Shown: one piece after another, positions 23,898 to 32,765 of the stretch
Layout: every line of letters begins with the position of its first letter
How positions within the stretch are numbered: position 1 is the first letter of the stretch
NCBI GenBank assembly: GCA_947476285.1
Contig: CANJPU010000054.1
Location: 1-39,324 of the forward strand
DNA from: Comamonadaceae bacterium
Lineage (GTDB): Bacteria > Pseudomonadota > Gammaproteobacteria > Burkholderiales > Burkholderiaceae_C
Direction of reading: 5' to 3'
Length of the DNA: 39,324 nucleotides
The notes under the pieces: generated by a model
Told to the model about the DNA's origin: nothing
What the model saw: the letters and a program-made list of their open reading frames with translations, nothing else
Database searches by the model: none
Translations under genes and position numbers: made by a program

Positions 23898-25199
23898 TCA
23901 TTTTGGCACTGTGGGTGCCGCTTGCTCACCACGCAGGCGAGAGATCTCCAAGCCCTCGACGTCCATCTCAGGTGAGCGACCACCGATCAGATCGGCCACC
24001 ACCCGCGCGCTGCCGCATGACAGGGCCCAGCCGCTGGAGCCGTGGCCCAGGTTGAGCCACACGCCGGGAATGCCGCTGGCGCCCAACAGGGGCGGGCCGT
24101 CGGGCAGCATGGGCCGCGCGCCTTTCCATTCCTGCACGCCACCGCTGGAGCTGCCAAGCTGCGCAGCGCCTGGGAACCAGTCTTGCAAGACTTTGTACAG
24201 CGTGCGCATTGCGCCCGCGTGCTTCTTGCCCGCGATGCCGCCGATCTGGGCGCTGCCGGCCACCCGTACCCGATTGCCAAGGCGGGTAATCGCCACCTTG
24301 TAGCGCTCGTCCATCAAGGCGCTGCGCGGCGCGTTGAGTGGTTCGCCAATCTGCGCGCTCACCGAATAACCGTGCACCGCCACCAGCGGTATGCGCAAGC
24401 CCAGAGGGCGCAGCAGGTCGGCTGAATCGACGCCGGCGCACACCACCACAGCATCGAAGCGTTTTTCAACTGGGTTGGCAGCGCCCAGCGCCCGGGCCCG
24501 CAGCAGCGCAGGGCGTGCGGGGTCGAGCGGGCTCACTGTGGTGTTGAACTCGAATTGCACGCCGCCGGCTTGCGCCTGCTGCTTGAGCTGCAGGGCGAAT
24601 TGGCGGCAGTTGCCCACCTCATCTTGTGGCAGATGGATGGCGCCGGCGAAAGCGGTGTCGGGGTTGAGGGCGGGCTCAATCTTTCGTGCTTCATCGGGTC
24701 CGATTTCACTGAAGGGTACTTGCGCCTCGCGCAGCAGTTGCAGGCCCGGCTGTGCCAGCTTGCGGTCCTTGTCGCTGCGCAGCAGCACCATGTAGCCTGT
24801 GCTGTGTTCCCACTCGAGTTGCAGGCGGCGGGTGATCTCATGCAGGCGCGTGCGGCTATAGAAGGCCAGGCGCTGCATGCGAGACCGATTGGCCATGTAG
24901 CTGGCCAGATTGCAGGCGCGCCACCATTTCCACATCCAACTGATTTCCCGGGCCGACAGCGGCAGCGTGACGCGCACCGGCGCATGCTGGCTCAGTAGGT
25001 AGCTGAGCACCTTACCGGGCATGCCCGGTGCGGCCCAGGGTGTGACGTAGCCGGGTGCCAGCACGCCTGCGTTGGCGAAACTGGTTTCTTCGGCCGCCGC
25101 GCCGTGCCTGTCGAACACCGTGACTTCGTGTCCGTCAGCGGCCAACTCAAACGCAGTGGTCACGCCAACGATGCCCGCCCCAATGACAGCGATCCTCAT
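23898..25199 (-). CDS. dadA: D-amino acid dehydrogenase (FAD-dependent, DadA family)
   Basis: This 433-residue flavoenzyme of the DAO family has an FAD-binding motif at the N terminus (VIGAGIVGVTTAFELAADGH, then VFDRH). The DadA-type ETSFANAGVLAPGYVTPWAAPG and the C-terminal GHGSSGWALSCGSARVVADL are present. DadA oxidises D-amino acids to 2-oxo acids and ammonia and passes electrons to the respiratory chain. Length is normal. It is 28 bases downstream of the amidase and directly upstream of nnr. An upstream alanine racemase, common elsewhere, is absent here. Confidence 0.92.
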   Translation of the reverse strand: MRIAVIGAGIVGVTTAFELAADGHEVTVFDRHGAAAEETSFANAGVLAPGYVTPWAAPGMPGKVLSYLLSQHAPVRVTLPLSAREISWMWKWWRACNLASYMANRSRMQRLAFYSRTRLHEITRRLQLEWEHSTGYMVLLRSDKDRKLAQPGLQLLREAQVPFSEIGPDEARKIEPALNPDTAFAGAIHLPQDEVGNCRQFALQLKQQAQAGGVQFEFNTTVSPLDPARPALLRARALGAANPVEKRFDAVVVCAGVDSADLLRPLGLRIPLVAVHGYSVSAQIGEPLNAPRSALMDERYKVAITRLGNRVRVAGSAQIGGIAGKKHAGAMRTLYKVLQDWFPGAAQLGSSSGGVQEWKGARPMLPDGPPLLGASGIPGVWLNLGHGSSGWALSCGSARVVADLIGGRSPEMDVEGLEISRLRGEQAAPTVPK

Positions 25200-25227
25200 G
25201 CGTTTGCTGCCCCGCCCATCGGTTTAC

Positions 25228-26577
25228 TCATTGTGGTCCTGTGCTTCTCGTTGCGCGCAGCGCAGCCTCGGCCAGCAGCGCGGTGTTCAAGACGCCATCA
25301 TCGCGCATTGGGCCATGCCAGATCATCAGGCCGACCGCAAGCTCGCCTTGCGCCTGACACGGGATGGAAATGGCGCAGCCGTCCAGCATGTTGACCATGC
25401 TGGGGTTGCGCAGTAGCAGCGCATTGGCGCGAAAGAACGCTTCGTCGCGCGACGGGCCGGGCGCAAGATCGGCCAGCGGCGGGGCGATCAGTGGCACCGT
25501 GGGCGAGAGGATGGCATCGAAGGCGGACATCTCTTGCATCATGCATGCAATCCAGGCTTGGCGCGCGTGCAGCAGCTCGACATATTCATGGGCCAACATG
25601 CCGGCGCCGCGCTCGATACGGGCGCGCACCCTTGGGTCATACTGCGCGGCCTTGCGTTCGAGCAGGGGCTTGTGCCAAGCGTAGCTCTCTGCACCTGGAA
25701 AGCCACCGGTGCCCAGAAGGCTGCGCAGTTGTGCCAGGGGTTGCAGGGTGATCTCCTGCACCGTCGCGCCAGCGTCGCGCAAGGTCTTGAGTGCGGCATC
25801 GAAGGCGCGTGCGACCTGCGGCTCCAGGCTGTCCTGCATCAGCGTGCGCGCGACCGCGAAGCGGTAAGCCGACAGCGGCGCGTTGCCACGGGTGACTTGG
25901 CGCGCCGCCAGAATTTCGTGGGCAAGGATGGCGTCTCGCACCGAGCGGGTCATGGCGCAGGCGGTGTCCAGCGTGGTGGACAAGGGCAGGGCGCCTTCGG
26001 TGGGCGTCAGGCGCGCAGTGTTCTTGAAGCCCACGATGCCACACAGCGCGGCCGGTATGCGAATGGAGCCACCTGTGTCGGAGCCCAGGCCGATGAAGGC
26101 TGCACCGGTAGCCACCGACACCGCTGCGCCCGAGGAGGACCCGCCCGGAATGCGAGCCAGGCTGTGATCAGTCGGGTTGACCGGTGTGCCGAAATGCGGA
26201 TTGATCCCCACGCCCGAGAAGGCGAATTCGGTCATGTTGGTGCGGCCCAGGAGCGCCGCACCTGCTGCGCGCAAGCGCGCCACGGCCGCGCTGTCGCTTG
26301 TGGCCGGCGGCGCATCGGCCAAGGCGGTGGAGCCGGCGGCAGTGACCTGCCCTTGCACGTCGAACAAGTCCTTGATCGATACCGCCAGGCCGGCAAGAGG
26401 CTTGCCAGCGACCTGCGGGTCGCATGCCTGACGGCGCGCATGGGGCATATCCAGCGACAGAAAGGCATGCGTACAGACGGGTGACTGGGCAATGCGTATG
26501 CATTCCTCCAGAATTTCGCTGGCGCATGCCTGTCCATTGCGGATTTGTTCCAGGGTGGCGACGAGGTCTGCTTGCAT
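25228..26577 (-). CDS. Amidase-signature family amidohydrolase
   Basis: This 449-residue amidase-signature enzyme has the Ser-cisSer-Lys triad: Lys69 in VSIKDLFDV, the cis-Ser in GGSSSG (145-150) and nucleophile Ser171 in GSDTGGSIRIP. The family hydrolyses amides and includes GatA. A role as GatA is unlikely without neighbouring gatB/gatC and with this operon context. It is the first gene of amidase-dadA-nnr and is divergent from rpsB. GGAG lies upstream of the start on the minus strand. The substrate is unknown, but the DadA neighbour makes amino-acid amides conceivable. Confidence 0.9.
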   Translation of the reverse strand: MQADLVATLEQIRNGQACASEILEECIRIAQSPVCTHAFLSLDMPHARRQACDPQVAGKPLAGLAVSIKDLFDVQGQVTAAGSTALADAPPATSDSAAVARLRAAGAALLGRTNMTEFAFSGVGINPHFGTPVNPTDHSLARIPGGSSSGAAVSVATGAAFIGLGSDTGGSIRIPAALCGIVGFKNTARLTPTEGALPLSTTLDTACAMTRSVRDAILAHEILAARQVTRGNAPLSAYRFAVARTLMQDSLEPQVARAFDAALKTLRDAGATVQEITLQPLAQLRSLLGTGGFPGAESYAWHKPLLERKAAQYDPRVRARIERGAGMLAHEYVELLHARQAWIACMMQEMSAFDAILSPTVPLIAPPLADLAPGPSRDEAFFRANALLLRNPSMVNMLDGCAISIPCQAQGELAVGLMIWHGPMRDDGVLNTALLAEAALRATRSTGPQ

Positions 26578-26629
26578 GTCTTGGCTCCGTGTCGCTTCTG
26601 TTGCGCCTGGGGTTTGGGTAGTAGCTGCG

Positions 26630-26638
26630 TGCTACAAT
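26630..26638 (+). promoter_or_regulatory. Extended -10 promoter of the rpsB operon
   Basis: TGC-TACAAT gives an extended -10, identical over ten bases to the tRNA-Val promoter at 241. It would yield a leader of about 140 nt before rpsB. rpsB leaders in other proteobacteria carry an S2 autoregulatory structure; I could not confirm one here. Confidence 0.5.
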
Positions 26639-26785
26639 CTTTGGGTTTTGCTGGTACCGCTCGCATGGTGCGCGCGTCTGCCAAAGCAAGACAAAACGCG
26701 AATCCAGGCCAACAAGGTGTTGCCGCAGCCACCACGACTGCAGCGATTTCGGTGTGGATTTTAGACCTAACCTTCAGGAAAAATC

Positions 26786-27538
26786 ATGTCAGTATCCATG
26801 CGCGAAATGCTGGAAGCCGGTGTCCATTTCGGACACCAGACCCGCTTCTGGAACCCCAAGATGGCCCCCTATATCTTCGGCCATCGCAACAAGATCCACA
26901 TCATCAACCTGGAAAAATCGCTCCCGCTTTTCCAGGAAGCCACCAAGTTCGTCAAGCAACTCTCCGCCAACCGCGGCACCATCCTGATGGTGGGTACCAA
27001 GCGCCAGGCACGCGAGACCGTGGCAGCCGAGGCGCGCCGCGCAGGTGTGCCTTTCGTTGACCAGCGCTGGCTGGGCGGCATGCTCACCAACTTCAAGACC
27101 GTCAAGACTTCCATCAAGCGCCTGAAGGACATGAAGGCACAGCAGGAAGCCGGCCTGGAAGCCATGAGCAAGAAAGAGCAGCTCATGTTCGCTCGCGAGA
27201 TGGAAAAGCTTGAAAAAGACATCGGCGGCATCCAGGACATGAATGGCCTGCCCGACGCCATCTTCGTGATCGACGTGGGCTTTCACAAGATTGCCGTCTC
27301 TGAAGCCAAGAAGCTGGGCATTCCGCTGGTTGGCGTGGTTGACTCCAACCATTCCCCCGAAGGCATCGACTACGTGATTCCGGGCAACGACGATTCGTCC
27401 AAGGCCGTCACGCTGTATGCCCGTGGCATCGCTGACGCCATCATCGAAGGCCGCTCCAGTGCAGGCACCGAGGTGGTCAAAGCCGTGGCCGAAGGCAGCG
27501 ACGAGTTCGTCGAAGTGCAGGAAAAAGCCCCCGCCTGA
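26786..27538 (+). CDS. rpsB: 30S ribosomal protein S2
   Basis: This 250-residue ribosomal protein S2 begins [20 protein letters not shown] and carries ALRGxxxx-type S2 signatures ([31 protein letters not shown]). It is needed to recruit S1 to the 30S subunit. AGGA lies eight bases before the ATG. It heads the conserved rpsB-tsf-pyrH-frr series. A terminator hairpin follows at once, separating it from tsf. Confidence 0.99.
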   Translation: MSVSMREMLEAGVHFGHQTRFWNPKMAPYIFGHRNKIHIINLEKSLPLFQEATKFVKQLSANRGTILMVGTKRQARETVAAEARRAGVPFVDQRWLGGMLTNFKTVKTSIKRLKDMKAQQEAGLEAMSKKEQLMFAREMEKLEKDIGGIQDMNGLPDAIFVIDVGFHKIAVSEAKKLGIPLVGVVDSNHSPEGIDYVIPGNDDSSKAVTLYARGIADAIIEGRSSAGTEVVKAVAEGSDEFVEVQEKAPA

Positions 27539-27557
27539 GTCCCGTGCAAGCTGCGAG

Positions 27558-27580
27558 AAGGGGCTTTCGAGCCCCTTTTT
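27558..27580 (+). terminator. Rho-independent terminator/attenuator between rpsB and tsf
   Basis: The stem AAGGGGCT/AGCCCCTT with a TTCG tetraloop is followed by a T run. It lies 20 bases after the rpsB stop. Partial read-through would set the rpsB:tsf ratio, as in other bacteria with this arrangement. Confidence 0.9.
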
Positions 27581-27587
27581 CACAAGT

Positions 27588-27635
27588 GAACGCAGAACTG
27601 AGCGCGGAACTGAACGCTGAATTGAAAACCGAACC
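27588..27635 (+). repeat. Four degenerate 12-bp tandem units before tsf
   Basis: GAACGCAGAACT, GAGCGCGGAACT, GAACGCTGAATT and GAAAACCGAACC follow each other, with a partial fifth GAAAATT. The array fills the spacer between the terminator and the tsf ribosome binding site. It has decayed from left to right. No function is known to me. Confidence 0.75.
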
Positions 27636-27656
27636 GAAAATTACGAGGTAAATGAT

Positions 27657-28550
27657 ATGGCTGCAATCACCGCAAGCATGGTCGCCGAGCTGCGCGCCAA
27701 GACCGATGCGCCCATGATGGAGTGCAAGAAGGCCCTGACCGAGGCCGAGGGCAACTTCGAGAAAGCAGAAGAGTTGCTGCGCGTGAAGCTGGGCAACAAG
27801 GCCGGCAAGGCGGCGGCGCGCATCACCGCCGAAGGCGTGGTCACTGCATCCATCTCCGGCAGCACCGGCGCCATGCTGGAGACCAACTGCGAAACCGATT
27901 TCGTCACCAAGAATGACAGCTTCCTGGCTCTGGCGAAGGCCGCTGCCGAATTGATCGCAAAGCACAATCCGGCCGACCTCGCAGCCCTGGGCGCGCTGCC
28001 CTACAGCCAGGACAGCTTCGGCCCCACCCTGGAAGATGTGCGCAAGGGCCTGATCGGCAAGATCGGCGAGAACATGACGTTTCGCCGCTTCAAGCGCTTT
28101 TCTGGCAGCAACAAGCTGGCCGCCTATCTGCATGGCACCCGCATCGGCGTGGTGGTCGAGTTCGAAGGAGACGAGACGGCCGCCAAGGATGTCGCCATGC
28201 ATGTGGCCGCCATGAAGCCAGTAGCCTTGACCAGTGCCGACGTGCCGGCCGAGCTGATTCAAAAAGAGCGCTCGGTTGCCACAGCCAAGGCAGCAGAGTC
28301 GGGCAAGCCACCTGAAATCGCCACCAAGATGATTGAGGGCTCGGTCCAGAAATTCCTCAAGGAAGTGTCGCTGTTCAATCAGCCCTTCGTGAAGAACGAC
28401 AAGCAGACCGTCGAGCAAATGCTCAAGGCCGCGAACACCAGCGTCAAGGGTTTCACCCTGTACGTGGTGGGCGAGGGCATCGAGAAGAAGGTCGACGATT
28501 TCGCTGCCGAAGTCGCCGCGCAGGTGGCAGCGGCCAAAGGCACAGTCTGA
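27657..28550 (+). CDS. tsf: Elongation factor Ts
   Basis: This 297-residue nucleotide-exchange factor for EF-Tu has an N-terminal UBA-like domain ([19 protein letters not shown]). The TDFVTKND region contacts EF-Tu, and two core subdomains follow. GAGGT lies eight bases before ATG 27657. It is the usual partner of rpsB and is followed by pyrH after 50 bases. Full length. Confidence 0.99.
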   Translation: MAAITASMVAELRAKTDAPMMECKKALTEAEGNFEKAEELLRVKLGNKAGKAAARITAEGVVTASISGSTGAMLETNCETDFVTKNDSFLALAKAAAELIAKHNPADLAALGALPYSQDSFGPTLEDVRKGLIGKIGENMTFRRFKRFSGSNKLAAYLHGTRIGVVVEFEGDETAAKDVAMHVAAMKPVALTSADVPAELIQKERSVATAKAAESGKPPEIATKMIEGSVQKFLKEVSLFNQPFVKNDKQTVEQMLKAANTSVKGFTLYVVGEGIEKKVDDFAAEVAAQVAAAKGTV

Positions 28551-28600
28551 CTCCCTCAGAAGCTCAGTACACTCACCCTCAAACCACAGGAGCTTCGCCC

Positions 28601-29323
28601 ATGACCCTTGCCCAGCCAGCCCACAAGCGCATCTTGCTGAAGCTGTCCGGTGAGGCCCTGATGGGGGACGACGCGTTCGGCATCAACCGAGCCACCATCG
28701 TGCGCATGGTGGAAGAAATTGCCGAAGTCGTGAACATGGGGGTGGAGTTGGCTGTCGTCATTGGCGGGGGCAACATCTTTCGCGGCGTTGCGGGCGGCTC
28801 GGTCGGCATGGACCGCGCCACTGCCGACTACATGGGCATGCTGGCCACCGTGATGAACGCGCTGGCCCTGGCCGACGCGATGAACAAGCAAGGCTTGATC
28901 GCGCGGGTCATGTCGGCGATTGCCATTGAGCAGGTGGTCGAGCCTTATGTGCGGCCCAAGGCCTTGCAGTACCTTGAAGAGGGCAAGGTCGTGATCTTCG
29001 CCGCCGGCACCGGCAACCCTTTCTTCACAACCGACACCGCCGCCGCCCTGCGAGGCGCAGAAATCGGCGCCGAACTGGTGCTCAAGGCAACCAAGGTTGA
29101 TGGCGTCTATTCGGCCGATCCCAATAAAAATCCGTCGGCCACACGCTACACCAAGCTCTCGTTCGACGAGGCCATGGCGCAAAATCTGGGCATCATGGAT
29201 GCAACTGCATTCGCCCTTTGCCGGGACCAGAAACTACCCATCAAGGTCTTCTCCATCTTCAAGCACGGCGCTTTGAAGCGCGTGGTGATGGGAGAAGATG
29301 AAGGAACGCTTGTCTACGCTTGA
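28601..29323 (+). CDS. pyrH: UMP kinase
   Basis: This 240-residue UMP kinase of the amino-acid-kinase fold phosphorylates UMP to UDP with ATP. It has [15 protein letters not shown] at the N terminus, [10 protein letters not shown] for phosphate binding, [13 protein letters not shown], and [23 protein letters not shown] lies eight bases before the ATG. The frr gene follows after 14 bases with its ribosome binding site overlapping the pyrH stop. Confidence 0.98.
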   Translation: MTLAQPAHKRILLKLSGEALMGDDAFGINRATIVRMVEEIAEVVNMGVELAVVIGGGNIFRGVAGGSVGMDRATADYMGMLATVMNALALADAMNKQGLIARVMSAIAIEQVVEPYVRPKALQYLEEGKVVIFAAGTGNPFFTTDTAAALRGAEIGAELVLKATKVDGVYSADPNKNPSATRYTKLSFDEAMAQNLGIMDATAFALCRDQKLPIKVFSIFKHGALKRVVMGEDEGTLVYA

Positions 29324-29337
29324 GGAGACCTAACCCT

Positions 29338-29901
29338 ATGACAACGATCCCAGAACTCAAGAAGGCCATGGAAAGCAAGATGGACCAGTCCATTGCTGCC
29401 TTCAAGAACAACCTGACCAAGATTCGCACAGGCCGTGCCAATCCCGCCTTGCTGGACACTGTGCATGTCGACTACTACGGCGCCATGCTTCCGATCAGCC
29501 AAGTTGCCAATGTGGCCTTGCTCGATGCCCGCACGATCAGTGTGCAGCCCTGGGAAAAGGGCATGGGCGCAAAGATAGAGAAAGCCATACGCGAGAGCGA
29601 TCTGGGCCTAAACCCGGCTTCCATGGGCGACCTCATCCGCGTGCCCATGCCGCCCATGAGCGAGGAGCGCCGCAAGGAAATGACCAAGCTGGTCCGTCAC
29701 GAAGGCGAAGCCGCCAAGATTGCGGTTCGAAACCTGCGCCGCGACGCCAACGATGCGGTCAAGAAACTGGTCAAGGACAAACACGCGTCCGAGGACGATC
29801 AGAAGCGCTCGGAAACCGAGATCCAGAAGCTCACCGATCGCCACATCGCGGAGATCGACCAGTTGGTGGCCAGCAAGGAAACCGAGATCATGGCAGTTTG
29901 A
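29338..29901 (+). CDS. frr: Ribosome recycling factor
   Basis: This 187-residue factor, with EF-G, splits post-termination ribosomes. The typical features are [23 protein letters not shown] sequence ([11 protein letters not shown]), [14 protein letters not shown] and [19 protein letters not shown]. The C-terminal helix ends the three-helix bundle. ATG 29338 is preceded by GAGGAGA, which overlaps the pyrH stop; the TTG at 29320 in frame is not used. Full length. Confidence 0.98.
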   Translation: MTTIPELKKAMESKMDQSIAAFKNNLTKIRTGRANPALLDTVHVDYYGAMLPISQVANVALLDARTISVQPWEKGMGAKIEKAIRESDLGLNPASMGDLIRVPMPPMSEERRKEMTKLVRHEGEAAKIAVRNLRRDANDAVKKLVKDKHASEDDQKRSETEIQKLTDRHIAEIDQLVASKETEIMAV

Positions 29902-29981
29902 GCTCAGGCATCGGGCGCCTTCGGGATCGCGTTACAGGTATCCTGCCCAAGCCAAGGTGCCCATCGCCCAACGCCCCCACT

Positions 29982-30698
29982 ATGACCATTCCTCATCATC
30001 TCGCCATTGTCATGGACGGCAATGGCCGCTGGGCAACCCGGCGCTACCTGCCGCGGGTGGCTGGGCATAAGCGTGGCATGGATACGCTGCGCAACTGCGT
30101 GCGGCTGTGCGGCGAACGTGGCATACGGGTGCTGACCGTGTTTGCTTTTTCGTCCGAAAACTGGAAGCGACCGGCCGATGAGGTCTCCAGCCTGATGGAC
30201 CTTCTGGCCGGGGCCTTGGGACGCGAAGTCTCTCTCTTGCAGGCCGAAGGAGTGCAGTTGCACTTCGTGGGTGATCGCTCCCCCCTGTCTGACAAAATTC
30301 GCGCCGGCCTGGTGCAGGCTGAGGCGGTCACCGCCGGCAATCAGCGCCTGATATTCAACATCTGTTTCAACTATGGCGGACGCTGGGACATCACGCAGGC
30401 CGCCGCCGCTCTCGCGGCCAGGGGCGAGGCCATCACCGAAGCCAGCATGAATGCTGCCATGTCCCTGGCCCATGTTCCCGACCCTGACCTTCTTATCCGC
30501 ACCGGCGGTGAGCGTCGCCTAAGTAATTTTTTGCTGTGGCAGGCGGCCTACTGTGAGTTCTACTTCAGCGACAAGCTGTGGCCTGAGTTCGATGCGCAGG
30601 CTCTGGACGAAGCACTGGCCGACTTCGCGCAAAGAGAGCGGCGCTTTGGTCGCACCTCCGAGCAGCTTGCGGCGCCTGAGTCGAAGCGGGCCGCGTAA
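29982..30698 (+). CDS. uppS: Undecaprenyl diphosphate synthase (cis-prenyltransferase)
   Basis: This 238-residue enzyme adds isopentenyl units to farnesyl diphosphate to form the C55 carrier for peptidoglycan and O-antigen. Catalytic Asp12 is in HLAIVMDGNGRWATRR. VFAFSSENWKRP and the C-terminal RTGGERRLSNFLLWQAAYCE with ELYF-like EFYFSDKLWPEF are conserved. ATG 29982 begins at the family-typical position, but no Shine-Dalgarno lies before it; the nearest AAGG is more than 20 bases upstream. A longer in-frame TTG start at 29898 would overlap frr and is less likely. Confidence 0.97.
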   Translation: MTIPHHLAIVMDGNGRWATRRYLPRVAGHKRGMDTLRNCVRLCGERGIRVLTVFAFSSENWKRPADEVSSLMDLLAGALGREVSLLQAEGVQLHFVGDRSPLSDKIRAGLVQAEAVTAGNQRLIFNICFNYGGRWDITQAAAALAARGEAITEASMNAAMSLAHVPDPDLLIRTGGERRLSNFLLWQAAYCEFYFSDKLWPEFDAQALDEALADFAQRERRFGRTSEQLAAPESKRAA

Positions 30699-30713
30699 TA
30701 CGCGCCACTGAAA

Positions 30714-31553
30714 ATGCTGCGACAACGCATCATCACCGCGCTGGTTCTGCTGGCTATCTTGCTGCCCGCGATGTTCTGGTCGTCGCCGGAACCTTTGATC
30801 ACCTTCACCTTGCTGCTGATTGCGGCGGGTGCCTGGGAATGGGGCCGGCTCAATGGACTGGGTCAGACCGGCTCGGTCTTCACGGCTGCCGTTTGCCTGT
30901 TGCTTTGCTCGCTCTCATGGGTGATGGGCATGCAAGCCGCGCCCAATCCATTGCTTTGGACCATTGCCGGTTCGGCCTGGGTGCTGGTTGGCGCCTGGCT
31001 GCTGCGCACGGGCGTGGCCGGTTGGTCGCAAATTCCCCGCGCCTTGCGGCTGGTGGGCGGCGTACTGGCCTTGTGGCTGGCCTGGCTTGCCATGGCGCAG
31101 GCCCGCACCATCGGCGTCAATTTTATTTTGTCGGTGCTGGTGCTGGTCTGGGTTGCGGACATCTTCGCTTACTTCGCGGGCCGGGCCTTCGGCCTGAAGT
31201 TCACCCGCAGCAAGCTCGCGCCGAGCATCAGCCCGGGCAAGAGTTGGGAGGGCGTGTGGGGCGGCATGGCCGGCGTGCTGGTGCTGGCACTGTGCTGGGC
31301 CATCGCCGATGCGTCCTTGCACGCGACAGTGCCCAGCCTCTACAGCCGGCTGGCGGCGCGCGGCTGGTGGCTGCTGATCCTTGGTGCCGTGTTCATGGCT
31401 GCCATGAGCGTGGTGGGCGATCTGGTCGAGTCGTTGATCAAGCGGGCAGCGGGTGTCAAGGATTCCAGCGGCCTGCTGCCCGGCCACGGCGGCGTGCTCG
31501 ACAGGGTGGATGCGCTCTTGCCCACTTTGCCACTGGCCATGATGCTAGTGTAG
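30714..31553 (+). CDS. cdsA: Phosphatidate cytidylyltransferase (CDP-diglyceride synthase)
   Basis: This 279-residue inner-membrane enzyme makes CDP-diacylglycerol from phosphatidate and CTP. About eight hydrophobic segments are visible. The C-terminal family signature SLIKRAAGVKDSSGLLPGHG followed by GVLDRVD is complete. Length is normal. It follows uppS by 15 bases and precedes dxr by six, so it is within one operon. Confidence 0.98.
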   Translation: MLRQRIITALVLLAILLPAMFWSSPEPLITFTLLLIAAGAWEWGRLNGLGQTGSVFTAAVCLLLCSLSWVMGMQAAPNPLLWTIAGSAWVLVGAWLLRTGVAGWSQIPRALRLVGGVLALWLAWLAMAQARTIGVNFILSVLVLVWVADIFAYFAGRAFGLKFTRSKLAPSISPGKSWEGVWGGMAGVLVLALCWAIADASLHATVPSLYSRLAARGWWLLILGAVFMAAMSVVGDLVESLIKRAAGVKDSSGLLPGHGGVLDRVDALLPTLPLAMMLV

Positions 31554-31559
31554 TCTTTG

Positions 31560-32750
31560 ATGAAACAACGCATCGTCGTTCTAGGCTCGACCGGCTCGGT
31601 GGGGGCCAACACGCTGGACGTCATGGCCCGGCATCCAGATCGCTTCGAGGCTTTCGCCCTCTGCGCCGCCACCCAGGTAGATCTGATGCTCGCGCAGTGC
31701 GCGCAGCACCGGCCCGCATTCGCGGTGATGGCGGCCCAGGAGCCAGGGCGCGAGCTTGCGCACAAGATGAAAGCCGCTGACCTGGCAACCCAGGTTCTGT
31801 GGGGTGCGAAGGCACTTGAGGAGATGGCCGCGCATGAAAGCGTGGATGCGGTGATGGCAGCCATCGTGGGTGCCGCTGGCCTGGCCCCCTGCCTGGCTGC
31901 GGCGCGCGCCGGCAAGCGGCTGTTGCTGGCCAACAAGGAGGCGCTGGTCGTTGGCGCCAATCTTTTCATGCAGACGGTCCGCGAGGGCGGCGCGACGCTG
32001 CTGCCGATCGACAGCGAGCATTCGGCCATCTTTCAGTCCCTGCCCGAAGACCCGGCAACTTGGGACGCGCGGGTTGAGAAAATCATCCTCACTGCGTCGG
32101 GTGGCCCTTTCCGCACCCGTGATCCTGCCACGCTGCACACGGTCACGCCCGAAGAGGCCTGTGCCCATCCCAATTGGGTCATGGGGCGCAAGATATCGGT
32201 GGACTCGGCCACCATGATGAACAAGGCCCTGGAAGTGATTGAGGCCCGCTACCTCTTTGGCCTGGAGCCGCACCGGGTGGAGGTGGTGATTCATCCGCAA
32301 AGCGTCATCCACTCGATGGTGCAGTTTCGTGACACCTCGGTAGTCGCCCAGTTGGGTACGCCTGACATGCGCGTGCCAATCGCCTACGGCTTGTCATGGC
32401 CCGAACGCGTCAGCTGCGGCGCGCAAGCCCTTGACTTCAGCCGCCTTGCGGACATGAGCTTCGAGTCGATGGACAGCCGTGGCCATCGGCAGCGCTTTCC
32501 TGGCCTGGAGCTCGCATGGCAGGCATTGCAGGCCCCATCTGGAACCACCGCCATCCTCAATGCCGCCAATGAGATCGCGGTAGCCGCCTTTCTGGACAAG
32601 CGGATTCGCTTTGACCAGATTCATCGGGTCAATCTTGCAACTTTGGAGTCGGTTGCGCCGTCCAATCCCGAATCGCTGGAAGAGTTGCTCAGCCTGGATG
32701 CGCTTGCGCGCGAGTCAGCCCGGCGAGAAACCGCCCGGCTGGCCCACTGA
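31560..32750 (+). CDS. dxr: 1-deoxy-D-xylulose 5-phosphate reductoisomerase
   Basis: This 396-residue enzyme of the methylerythritol phosphate pathway converts DXP to MEP with NADPH. The NADPH motif is VVLGSTGSVGANTLDV (7-22). LLANKEALVVG, PIDSEHSAIFQ and SASGGPFR-like TASGGPFRTRD hold the metal and substrate residues. ATG 31560 is preferred over the preceding TTG. It makes precursors that uppS, two genes upstream, consumes. Confidence 0.98.
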   Translation: MKQRIVVLGSTGSVGANTLDVMARHPDRFEAFALCAATQVDLMLAQCAQHRPAFAVMAAQEPGRELAHKMKAADLATQVLWGAKALEEMAAHESVDAVMAAIVGAAGLAPCLAAARAGKRLLLANKEALVVGANLFMQTVREGGATLLPIDSEHSAIFQSLPEDPATWDARVEKIILTASGGPFRTRDPATLHTVTPEEACAHPNWVMGRKISVDSATMMNKALEVIEARYLFGLEPHRVEVVIHPQSVIHSMVQFRDTSVVAQLGTPDMRVPIAYGLSWPERVSCGAQALDFSRLADMSFESMDSRGHRQRFPGLELAWQALQAPSGTTAILNAANEIAVAAFLDKRIRFDQIHRVNLATLESVAPSNPESLEELLSLDALARESARRETARLAH

Positions 32751-32765
32751 AAGGAACCGTTACCG

